Positions 1 to 4,634 of a DNA stretch of 5,529 bases are shown piece after piece. Within the stretch, counting starts at the first letter, position 1. Every line of letters starts with the position of its first letter. The notes under the pieces were generated by a model. It was not told the origin of the DNA and did not search any database. It saw only the letters and a program-made list of their open reading frames with translations. The DNA comes from Candidatus Moraniibacteriota bacterium (GTDB lineage Bacteria > Patescibacteriota > Minisyncoccia > CAIUEV01 > JAHKAQ01), in assembly GCA_014729445.1 (NCBI GenBank), contig WJJX01000093.1:1-5529 (forward strand), in the 5' to 3' direction. Both the position numbers and the translations under genes were made by a program.

Positions 1-330
1 TTCATTCCCAACATCGGCCCGACCATTTCAACGCTTTTAGCTTCGGTGATAGCTTTGACGGACAACCCGATAAAGGCGGTTGTGGTTGTGATCGCCTTTA
101 TCATTCTGCAGCAGCTGGAGAATCATTTGATTGTGCCAATGGTTATGAAACAGGCAGTCGGGTTAAATCCGGTTGTTATAATCATAGCGTTGATGGTGGG
201 CATCAAACTGGCCGGACCCATTGGAGCGATAATTTCGGTTCCTTTTGTGGCGGCTTTATCAGAATTTGTCAGCGATATTATGAGACCCATGAAACACAAA
301 AAAAGGCCGGGATTTAATAAACCCGGCTAG
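1..330 (+). CDS. AI-2E family transporter, C-terminal part (5' truncated by window)
   Basis: This is the last 109 codons of a polytopic inner-membrane protein; its start lies upstream of the window. The frame is open from base 1 to the TAG at 328-330. The visible part opens with F-I-P-N-I-G-P, the conserved proline/glycine motif of the AI-2E transporter (PerM/YdiK, PF01594) family. It continues through a Q-Q-L-E-N-H-L-I-V-P segment and a hydrophobic stretch rich in V-G-I-K-L-A-G-P-I-G-A, both typical of the family's C-terminal half. I see about three membrane segments (visible residues ~8-22, 24-40 and 47-75), then a short basic tail. Family members are proposed to export autoinducer-2 or small solutes, or to act in ion antiport; the substrate here cannot be told. 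A GTG at 46 is only an internal codon. The last codons contain a terminator hairpin used by the opposite strand. Confidence 0.88.
   Translation, partial: FIPNIGPTISTLLASVIALTDNPIKAVVVVIAFIILQQLENHLIVPMVMKQAVGLNPVVIIIALMVGIKLAGPIGAIISVPFVAALSEFVSDIMRPMKHKKRPGFNKPG
298..327 (-). terminator. Intrinsic terminator for the minus-strand gene at 355-981
   Basis: GCCGGG (306-311) and CCCGGC (322-327) form a perfect 6-bp stem around an AT-rich 10-nt loop. Read on the minus strand, the stem is followed by one C and then seven T residues (complement of A298-A304), the standard rho-independent form. It starts about 28 bases past the stop of the minus-strand gene. It lies inside the coding end of the converging transporter gene. 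On the plus strand no T tract follows, so it probably serves mainly the minus strand. Confidence 0.65.
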
Positions 331-354
331 CTGGATTCAAAGATTTAGCTTTAT

Positions 355-981
355 TTACTCGATACAACAATCAATCGCTTTTTTAACCCAGCCTCTTAAT
401 TTATCGGTGAAACCACTGGTTTTATTTTTTTTTAAGCTTTTTTTCTTTTTTTGAACGCCCATTAGGGCAAGCGAACTGTTGTTTGAAGATTTTTCCTTAT
501 CCCCTGTTTTTTTTTTATTTTTTTTGCCTATGGATTTAAGATTTTCGGCATTGATAATCTTCATATTCAAACCCCAGAATAGGGAATACAAGTCATAAGC
601 TTTTCTGAATAAGGCTTTGGCCTTTTTATTGTTTCCTATGCCCAATTGTTTGGTTCCAACCTCCATTAGTCTCATTGAAGCGGCCAATAAATGTTTTGAA
701 ATACACCAAACTTCGCCCTCGTATTCCGTGATAATCTGCTTTAAAAGAACTTTTCGCGTATCTCTTACTTCTTTTAAAAGTTCGTAATATTCGCCTTTTT
801 CGGTTTTTTCAGCCGTAAAAAAGAAATGCTCCTCGATACTGATCAGGTTCATAATGGCAATACTCAAATCCTGATCACTACTCAGATCCATTTTATCCTG
901 TTTTTTCATTTCATCCACTTTTTCGACCAACTCCTTATAGTCCTTTACCGGAATATTTTTTCTTTTCTTTTTTTTCATCAT
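355..981 (-). CDS. Conserved-looking hypothetical protein, helical core with lysine-rich ends
   Basis: This 208-residue protein has no signal peptide or membrane segment, so it is probably cytoplasmic. It starts M-M-K-K-K-K-R-K. The core (about residues 35-145) is predicted from composition to be helical. It contains I-E-E-H-F-F-F-T (49-56), E-G-E-V-W-C-I-S-K-H (88-97), M-R-L-M-E-V-G (103-109) and Y-S-L-F-W-G-L-N (132-139). This core resembles an uncharacterised protein I associate with Patescibacteria genomes, but I cannot name a family. The tail (about 150-186) is a low-complexity linker with two lysine clusters, then a short amphipathic end containing C-C (205-206). The start is one of two adjacent ATG codons (979-981 or 976-978). 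No Shine-Dalgarno sequence precedes them. A -10-like TATAAA lies about 26 bases upstream. Function is unknown. The E/H positions in two helices could bind metal, but that is speculation. Confidence 0.8.
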   Translation of the reverse strand: MMKKKKRKNIPVKDYKELVEKVDEMKKQDKMDLSSDQDLSIAIMNLISIEEHFFFTAEKTEKGEYYELLKEVRDTRKVLLKQIITEYEGEVWCISKHLLAASMRLMEVGTKQLGIGNNKKAKALFRKAYDLYSLFWGLNMKIINAENLKSIGKKNKKKTGDKEKSSNNSSLALMGVQKKKKSLKKNKTSGFTDKLRGWVKKAIDCCIE

Positions 982-1006
982 TGGATTTTTTCACTTATTG
1001 TTTGAC

Positions 1007-1012
1007 TTTATA
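1007..1012 (-). promoter_or_regulatory. Possible -10 element of the 355-981 gene
   Basis: The minus strand reads TATAAA here, within a TATATAAA run, about 26 bases before the ATG at 981. This would give a leader of roughly 20 bases. I see no good -35; its expected place falls in the GC hairpin at 1026-1058. The call is weak in such AT-rich DNA. Confidence 0.3.
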
Positions 1013-1025
1013 TACGAATATTTTT

Positions 1026-1058
1026 GCTTTGGGAGCCCCTGACAGGGGTTACCAAAGC
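1026..1058. terminator. Strong GC-rich hairpin between two minus-strand genes, T tract on the plus side
   Basis: The outer arms GCTTTGG (1026-1032) and CCAAAGC (1052-1058) pair perfectly. After a G-A mismatch, A1034-T1040 pairs with A1044-T1050 (one G-T wobble) around a 3-nt GAC loop. The result is about 14 pairs and is the strongest hairpin in the window. It begins 8 bases after the stop of the 1067-1573 gene, where a terminator is expected. However, the T run (six T, 1063-1068) follows it on the plus strand, while the minus strand continues with A5. It may be a 3'-end hairpin without a U tract, or a terminator blocking plus-strand transcription. The structure is certain, the role is not. 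Confidence 0.55.
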
Positions 1059-1066
1059 GGCATTTT

Positions 1067-1573
1067 TTATTTAGTGGCAAAATATAAGATAACACTAAAA
1101 ATAATTAAAGGCAAAATCGCAACAACAACCGGTTGAAAGGGGAAATAAACTTTATCATTGTTTTTCTTTTTTAGTTCTTTATGCATAAAAGCGCCGATCC
1201 AAATTCCAAAAGTACCGGCTAAAATACCAAAAATCAACTTGTCGATTCCGCAAAAAGTGTTGTTTTTTATACCGACAAAATCCAATTTATACAAAGGAAT
1301 AATTAAAGACAAATAATAAATCAACACCACAAGGATCTTTCTAAAATAGAATTTGATTTTCTTTTTATCAAGCCATCTAATAGTAAGAACCACTAAAGAA
1401 ACCATCAAAGCCCCGATCCAAACCCCTGTAATCGTATCATCCACCCCCAAATACCGACTCAACCCCAAAGCCGCTCCCGCCGCCACCGTACAAACCGGAC
1501 ATACCGCTACCGCCAAAACCTTGTTCAAAGGAATTAAAACCAAAACCATTGATGCTAAAATTAAGTAAATCAT
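1067..1573 (-). CDS. Multi-pass membrane protein with N-terminal CPVC motif
   Basis: This 168-residue hydrophobic protein has about five membrane segments: residues ~1-22 (signal or first helix), 48-67, 79-99, 113-131 and 147-166. Basic loops lie at 69-80 and 132-141. Right after the first segment is C-P-V-C (25-28), then a Gly/Ala-rich A-A-G-A-A-L-G-L-S-R-Y-L-G-V-D-D-T stretch and a W-I-G-A-L-M segment. A third Cys (108) lies near the start of a later helix. I recall similar CPVC-T-V-A proteins as common in Patescibacteria, without an assigned function. CXXC next to a membrane helix suggests thiol redox chemistry or metal binding at the membrane surface, which is inference only. The ATG at 1571-1573 is the only good start. 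It has no Shine-Dalgarno sequence but has a perfect TATAAT about 30 bases upstream. The gene reads toward the 355-981 gene but is separated from it by a strong hairpin. Confidence 0.82.
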   Translation of the reverse strand: MIYLILASMVLVLIPLNKVLAVAVCPVCTVAAGAALGLSRYLGVDDTITGVWIGALMVSLVVLTIRWLDKKKIKFYFRKILVVLIYYLSLIIPLYKLDFVGIKNNTFCGIDKLIFGILAGTFGIWIGAFMHKELKKKNNDKVYFPFQPVVVAILPLIIFSVILYFATK

Positions 1574-1601
1574 TGTTATGCTTATTATTTAATTTTCTAT
1601 A

Positions 1602-1607
1602 ATTATA
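1602..1607 (-). promoter_or_regulatory. -10 element (TATAAT) of the 1067-1573 gene
   Basis: The minus strand carries an exact TATAAT here. Transcription would start near 1595, giving a leader of about 20 bases before the ATG at 1573. No convincing TTGACA lies 16-18 bases upstream; the best is CTTTTA. The position and exact match make it the likeliest promoter for the membrane-protein gene. Confidence 0.5.
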
Positions 1608-1641
1608 CTATGCTATCCTAAATTTAAAAGACCCAGCCAAC

Positions 1642-1665
1642 AAGTTGACTAAAAAATTTCAACTT
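1642..1665. promoter_or_regulatory. Operator-like inverted repeat over the plus-strand promoter
   Basis: AAGTTGA (1642-1648) and TCAACTT (1659-1665) are perfect inverted half-sites with a 10-base AT-rich spacer, so the half-site centres lie 17 bases apart. The repeat covers the -35 and the spacer of the candidate promoter. This is the place and form expected of a dimeric repressor site. No regulator gene is recognisable nearby; the small protein from 1819 could be one, without direct evidence. Confidence 0.35.
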
Positions 1666-1673
1666 TATACTAT
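1645..1673 (+). promoter_or_regulatory. Candidate promoter for the plus-strand genes from 1819
   Basis: TTGACT (1645-1650) matches five of six bases of the -35 consensus. Downstream lie TATACT (1666-1671, spacing 15) and TACTAT (1668-1673, spacing 17). Transcription would start near 1680 and leave a leader of about 140 bases before the ATG at 1819. It is divergent from the promoter of the 1067-1573 gene, with the two -10 elements about 60 bases apart. An inverted repeat overlaps its -35 and spacer. Confidence 0.45.
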
Positions 1674-1676
1674 ACT

Positions 1677-1818
1677 TATGAAGTTAAAATTCCTCTAAAT
1701 TTTTCCTGGATTTTAGATGAAAAACATAGGAGTTCAGATAAAGTGAATTAGCTGAAATATTCCTTTTCTTTTTCGGGCCAATGCCCTAATTGTTTTAAAA
1801 AATTTTCAAATCACGTCT
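1677..1818 (+). other. Long untranslated leader before the 1819 gene
   Basis: If the promoter at 1645-1673 is used, this is the mRNA leader. It holds a small hairpin, GGGC (1775-1778) and GCCC (1783-1786) with loop CAAT, followed by TAATTGTTTT. That could be a weak attenuator, but a 4-bp stem is marginal. Only two tiny ORFs of 6 and 9 codons start in it. No known riboswitch is recognised. Confidence 0.25.
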
Positions 1819-2082
1819 ATGGATTTACAAGAAAGAATAAAAAGAATGAATAAAATACTTGCCTTATACCCAATTGAGGAATTGCATGCACGAGCCGATG
1901 AGCATAATAAAAAAGAGCTTTGTTTTCACTGGTTACTATGGGAAGCAAAAGGCTTAAAAAAGGGGCATTTCCCACTTCTATTTACACAAAAGGGTTATCA
2001 TCAAACAATCGCTTATCTTCGTTGGATTGCAAATTCTGAAAAATATGACACATACAGATTCCGAAAAAGACGCACTATTTAA
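1819..2082 (+). CDS. Small hypothetical protein (87 aa), orphan
   Basis: I do not recognise this protein. It is 87 residues, has no signal peptide or membrane segment, and looks mostly helical. Residues 1-45 hold M-D-L-Q-E-R-I-K-R-M-N-K and an E-E-L-H-A-R-A-D-E-H run. An aromatic-rich middle (C-F-H-W-L-L-W-E, 35-42) follows. Then comes T-Q-K-G-Y-H-Q-T-I-A-Y-L-R-W-I (56-70) and a basic tail (Y-R-F-R-K-R-R). The basic C-terminus could touch nucleic acid, but this is inference. The ATG at 1819 lacks a Shine-Dalgarno sequence, as do the other starts in this window. Its last 38 bases overlap the next gene in a different frame, which suggests coupled translation or, alternatively, a frameshift that split one gene. 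The codon choice fits the surrounding low-GC genes. Confidence 0.55.
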   Translation: MDLQERIKRMNKILALYPIEELHARADEHNKKELCFHWLLWEAKGLKKGHFPLLFTQKGYHQTIAYLRWIANSEKYDTYRFRKRRTI

Positions 2083-2296
2083 AACTGATATTCTTATTGA
2101 GGCTGAAGAGGGTCATACTATCTCGGGCGATGAAATAACGGATTTATTGGAGGAAAGAAAGAGAACTGGAACACCATTAGCAAAATTGGTGGAGAAATTA
2201 AAAAATGTAAAATTAACAAGAATAGTGTCTCCGGGGCCAATCATTCCTGAGAAATCACAAAGAACCCCAAATAGAGGGAGGAAAAAAGATATTTGA
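2045..2296 (+). CDS. Small hypothetical protein (83 aa) overlapping the previous gene
   Basis: I do not recognise this protein. From the ATG at 2045 it has 83 residues and ends at TGA 2294-2296. The N-terminal half is acidic (D-I-L-I-E-A-E-E-G-H-T-I-S-G-D-E-I). The middle has a helical L-L-E-E-R-K-R-T-G-T-P-L-A-K-L-V-E-K-L segment. The C-terminus is proline-rich and basic and ends R-G-R-K-K-D-I. A TTG start at 2027 would add six residues, but the ATG is preferred. The frame is open back to 1958, so about 125 bases run in parallel with the upstream gene. A split acidic/basic small protein next to another small gene can suggest a toxin-antitoxin-like pair, but no motif supports that. No terminator follows; only an AT-only 7-bp hairpin (2312-2329) does. 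Confidence 0.5.
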   Translation: MTHTDSEKDALFKTDILIEAEEGHTISGDEITDLLEERKRTGTPLAKLVEKLKNVKLTRIVSPGPIIPEKSQRTPNRGRKKDI

Positions 2297-2407
2297 AAAT
2301 TTTTAAAACAAGTTTTCTTATCAGAAAACAAAAGAAAAGGAATACATCAGCTAACTAATTATATCCCCGTCAGCCCCTATTCTCAAATTCTTTATTGTTC
2401 TTATTTT

Positions 2408-2436
2408 TTGTTTTTATTTATTTAATGGTGTAAAAT
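2408..2436 (+). promoter_or_regulatory. Candidate promoter overlapping the start of the 2435 ORF
   Basis: TTGTTT (2408-2413) and TAAAAT (2431-2436) have exact 17-base spacing. The -10 overlaps the ATG at 2435, so a transcript from here would begin near 2443, after that ATG. If real, it would make the 2435 ORF untranslated and give the 2688 gene a leader of about 245 bases. The call is weak because the DNA is so AT-rich. Confidence 0.3.
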
Positions 2437-2671
2437 GAGCAAAGAGAAAAAGAAGAAAAAGAGAAAGCGAGGTTTCCTTAAAAACTCTTTGCAAATTTTA
2501 TCTAAGCAGCTTCGTTTATTATTCGAGAAATTATTCTTGACTAATTTATCCGTTTATTTAAAAAAAACAATAAGGAGTTTTGGAAAATCTTATTTGACAG
2601 ATTGCCCGGTACTTGAAATTGAGGTTTTTTATTTATTTCGTATCTTAAATGAAAAAAACGATATTTTTTAA
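2435..2671 (+). CDS. Doubtful small lysine-rich ORF (78 aa)
   Basis: This frame would encode 78 residues beginning M-S-K-E-K-K-K-K-K-R-K-R. A leucine/serine-rich, basic, possibly amphipathic middle follows, and the end is F-Y-L-F-R-I-L-N-E-K-N-D-I-F. No family is recognised. In favour: it lies in line with the plus-strand genes, starts with ATG and ends 16 bases before the next gene. Against: the start codon overlaps a possible -10 element, there is no ribosome binding site, the lysine run comes from a purine tract, and low-GC DNA gives such frames by chance. It could equally be the leader of the 2688 gene. Confidence 0.3.
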   Translation: MSKEKKKKKRKRGFLKNSLQILSKQLRLLFEKLFLTNLSVYLKKTIRSFGKSYLTDCPVLEIEVFYLFRILNEKNDIF

Positions 2672-2687
2672 TTAATAAACAAAATAT

Positions 2688-4409
2688 ATGAACTTATTTG
2701 AAATATTAAGAGAACGAGGAAAAGAAGTTAGACCAAGTACAACCGCAATTGATAAAAAATCTCCATTTTATAAATTTATGGACCAACCAATGAGCCGACG
2801 TGATTTTAATAGACGTGCCTTAGGGGTATTAGGCTCGCTAATACCCCTAACAAGAATAAAAAAAGCGGCAGCTGAAAGAATAAATCCCAAAGAATTAGAA
2901 ACCTTAATAGAAGAATCCGTAAAAGAATTTACTGATTTTTTAAACCAATATTCAGATGTATTAGAGGGAGCGGATCAAGACAAACTTTCTCCAGAGGAAG
3001 CACAGGAATATATTGTTGGTGTATTGAATTTCATCATTGACTCGGTATATGATTTTAACTCAAATCAAAATGTACCTGAAGGAGTTACATACGCATTGTT
3101 CCAAAAATTAACAAATTCCAGTTCTGAGGAAGGATACAACCTAAATCATATAATTACATTATTGCAAGAAAGGTTTATACAATACGGTTTTTATTTCAAT
3201 GTAGGGCGTCCTTTTCATGATGGAAGCTTGTTCTGTGAATGCGAAGTAGAAAGGATTAATCCTCATGATTATAGAGGATTAACAGAAACATTTGATGAAG
3301 AAACGATTGAGGCGGTATCCAATCTAGGACAAAGAAATGAAGAGACACTAAAGAAATTTCATAAAAATATATATGGCGTTGAACAACCGGGAAATAAAGA
3401 TGGACTAAAGATAATTCATATCAATGATCCTAAATCTAGAATCAATGCACTAACGATTGGGCAAGTTATCGTACTAAATCACTGTGAACTTAAATCTGTG
3501 TATCAGGATAAATATAGCGTTATAGCTTCCAAAAATAAATACTTAAAGGCTTTGAATTTTGAAGATTTTATAAAAACAGTAAAGGCGAACGAACTTAATC
3601 ATTTATGTGTTGATTTTGAAGTTAGCAATGCGACAGAAGAATGGAGTGGCTTTAATACGCAAGTCCCAGGTTACCAAATAGAAGGAGCACGACAAATACG
3701 AGAATTTCTATCGGATGTCAGCTCATTAAATCAGGATCAAAGATTTGCTTGGCTTGTCTTTAACAATCTTTTTCTTAACTTAGATGTTTATCATGATAAG
3801 ACTAGATGTGATTTAGACGAATCGTATTCATTCACCAATAATTTTATGCTTACATTATTAGAGAAAATTTTCCAGAAAAAAGAAAAAGGCAGAGTACTAC
3901 AAAAGACAGTCGAAGAGTGTAAAAACTTAATCCGGAAAAATCAAGGAGAAAAAGAAAAACTGGACAAATCTTTACAAAGAAAAGAAAAAGAAATTAAAGA
4001 ACTAAAATTAAGCTTTTCTGAGAAATTATTTGAAGAGAAAAAGAAGATTGTCAAAGAAATGAATCGTTATTCACCGGATGACCCTCAATATCAAGAAAGA
4101 AATAAAGAAGGGGTAGAGAAATTGATGAAAATGAAAAAAGATCATATTAAGGAAAGGCAGTTTATGGCTTCTGAATTAAATTCATTAAATAATCAACGCC
4201 GGAAATTATTAGATGAGATGGGACATGAAGTTAGACAAAAAGTTGCTCAAGTAGTAAAACATCTCAATGAAAAAGATTTCGAATATATAAAAGAAAGATA
4301 CAATTATATGGCATTTCATAGACCAGAAGATGAGGGCGGATCAATCTGGGAACATTTAAAAAAAAATTCTGGAAATAATTCCAGAGAAGCTGATGCTACA
4401 AATTCTTGA
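2688..4409 (+). CDS. Probable Tat-signal protein with degenerate zincin-like region and C-terminal coiled coil
   Basis: I do not recognise this 573-residue protein as a named family. Residues 35-62 look like a twin-arginine signal: M-S-R-R-D-F-N, a hydrophobic A-L-G-V-L-G-S-L-I-P-L, then A-A-A. They are preceded by an unusual 34-residue extension; an ATG at 2790 (Met35) would give a textbook signal. Residues 65-170 are mostly helical and acidic. Residues 240-312 read like a zinc metallopeptidase: a strand K-I-I-H-I, then N-A-L-T-I-G-Q-V-I-V-L-N (253-264), then a helix with N-E-L-N-H (301-305) where HExxH is expected. Glu311 or Glu332 could be a third ligand. The first ligand His is Asn, so it may be inactive. 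Residues ~395-460 and ~470-525 are highly charged and coiled-coil-like. There is no C-terminal membrane anchor. No Shine-Dalgarno sequence precedes either start. Surface or periplasmic location and peptidase ancestry are inference. Confidence 0.72.
   Translation: MNLFEILRERGKEVRPSTTAIDKKSPFYKFMDQPMSRRDFNRRALGVLGSLIPLTRIKKAAAERINPKELETLIEESVKEFTDFLNQYSDVLEGADQDKLSPEEAQEYIVGVLNFIIDSVYDFNSNQNVPEGVTYALFQKLTNSSSEEGYNLNHIITLLQERFIQYGFYFNVGRPFHDGSLFCECEVERINPHDYRGLTETFDEETIEAVSNLGQRNEETLKKFHKNIYGVEQPGNKDGLKIIHINDPKSRINALTIGQVIVLNHCELKSVYQDKYSVIASKNKYLKALNFEDFIKTVKANELNHLCVDFEVSNATEEWSGFNTQVPGYQIEGARQIREFLSDVSSLNQDQRFAWLVFNNLFLNLDVYHDKTRCDLDESYSFTNNFMLTLLEKIFQKKEKGRVLQKTVEECKNLIRKNQGEKEKLDKSLQRKEKEIKELKLSFSEKLFEEKKKIVKEMNRYSPDDPQYQERNKEGVEKLMKMKKDHIKERQFMASELNSLNNQRRKLLDEMGHEVRQKVAQVVKHLNEKDFEYIKERYNYMAFHRPEDEGGSIWEHLKKNSGNNSREADATNS
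2820..2850. repeat. Perfect 13-bp inverted repeat inside the signal-peptide coding sequence
   Basis: TTAGGGGTATTAG (2820-2832) and CTAATACCCCTAA (2838-2850) are exact reverse complements around the 5-nt loop GCTCG. They encode the hydrophobic core of the Tat-like signal of the 2688 gene. The hairpin begins 30 bases after the internal ATG at 2790. No T tract follows on either strand, so it is not a standard terminator. A role in start choice or translation is possible. Confidence 0.6.
4358..4385 (-). terminator. Minus-strand terminator-like hairpin in the 3' end of the 2688 gene
   Basis: TCTGGAA (4368-4374) and TTCCAGA (4379-4385) form a perfect 7-bp stem with loop ATAA. Read on the minus strand, it is followed by AA and then nine T (complement of A4358-A4366). 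It has the form of an intrinsic terminator, but no minus-strand gene is seen to its right. It may be a chance outcome of lysine and asparagine codons. Confidence 0.3.
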
Positions 4410-4428
4410 TATTGCTAGAATCAAAAAA

Positions 4429-4437
4429 TGGTATCAT
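4429..4437 (+). promoter_or_regulatory. Extended -10 element before the 4467 gene remnant
   Basis: TGG followed by TATCAT (4432-4437) fits an extended -10 (TGnTATAAT) with one mismatch. The start of transcription would be near 4444, about 23 bases before the ATG at 4467. A TTGATA at 4406-4411 is 20 bases upstream, too far for a normal -35. It would be the promoter of the now broken gene. Confidence 0.35.
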
Positions 4438-4466
4438 TTATTCAAGTTTAACATCAACAAAAAACT

Positions 4467-4634
4467 ATGAAAATCTGGCACTTCCTCTTATTAACAATAA
4501 TCGTCGCTATAGTGATTATTGTCGGCGGCATGTATTTTTAGCAACAACCGCAGTCTGAATCCTTAAACGAACCAACCAAAGACCTACAGCCAGGAAACGA
4601 TAGCCCAAGAGAAGAAATAGTTGCCGTTGAAGAA
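4467..4634 (+). pseudogene. Signal-anchor N-terminal fragment, broken by an in-frame TAG
   Basis: From the ATG at 4467 the frame encodes M-K-I-W-H-F, a 15-residue hydrophobic segment (L-L-L-T-I-I-V-A-I-V-I-I-V-G-G) and M-Y-F, then meets TAG at 4539-4541. The same frame then stays open through a hydrophilic Q/P/E-rich stretch (Q-Q-P-Q-S-E-S-L-N-E-P and E-E-I-V-A-V-E-E-V-V). It continues without a break into the MFS-like sequence that follows. A short anchor plus an acidic linker is the N-terminus expected of a secreted or membrane-tethered protein, not of an MFS transporter. It therefore looks like the front of another gene joined to the MFS remnant, with a nonsense mutation at codon 25. The exact join is somewhere between about 4680 and 4770. 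A real 24-residue membrane peptide is possible but less likely. Confidence 0.5.

Larger units (their letters stand above)
2297..2687 (+). other. AT-rich stretch between orphan genes, no certain gene
   Basis: This 391-base stretch contains one doubtful ORF (2435-2671, listed separately). It also holds an AT-rich hairpin GTTTTCT (2312-2318) / AGAAAAC (2323-2329) with no T tract on the plus strand, and a purine-only tract at 2441-2467. A TTGACA at 2594-2599 has no -10 partner at normal spacing. No tRNA, known small RNA or repeat is visible. The promoter of the 2688 gene should lie here, but I cannot fix its position. Confidence 0.4.

Noticed and set aside
1353..1568. Plus-strand open frame of 71 codons
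   Set aside because: It lies wholly antisense to the convincing membrane-protein gene at 1067-1573 and has a Thr/Ala/Lys-rich sequence typical of a shadow frame.
1819..2296. Toxin-antitoxin pair
   Set aside because: Size and overlap would fit, but neither protein shows a known toxin or DNA-binding antitoxin motif, so I do not call it.
2312..2329. Terminator after the 2045-2296 gene
   Set aside because: The 7-bp stem is almost all A-T and is followed by A-rich sequence on the plus strand, so it is unlikely to terminate transcription.
2113..2331. Minus-strand open frame of 72 codons
   Set aside because: It is antisense to the 2045-2296 gene; its Phe/Ser/Asn-rich sequence mirrors Lys/Glu-rich codons on the other strand.
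2594..2622. TTGACA as a -35 of a promoter for the 2688 gene
   Set aside because: No -10-like hexamer lies 15-19 bases downstream; only AAATTG-type sequence is present.
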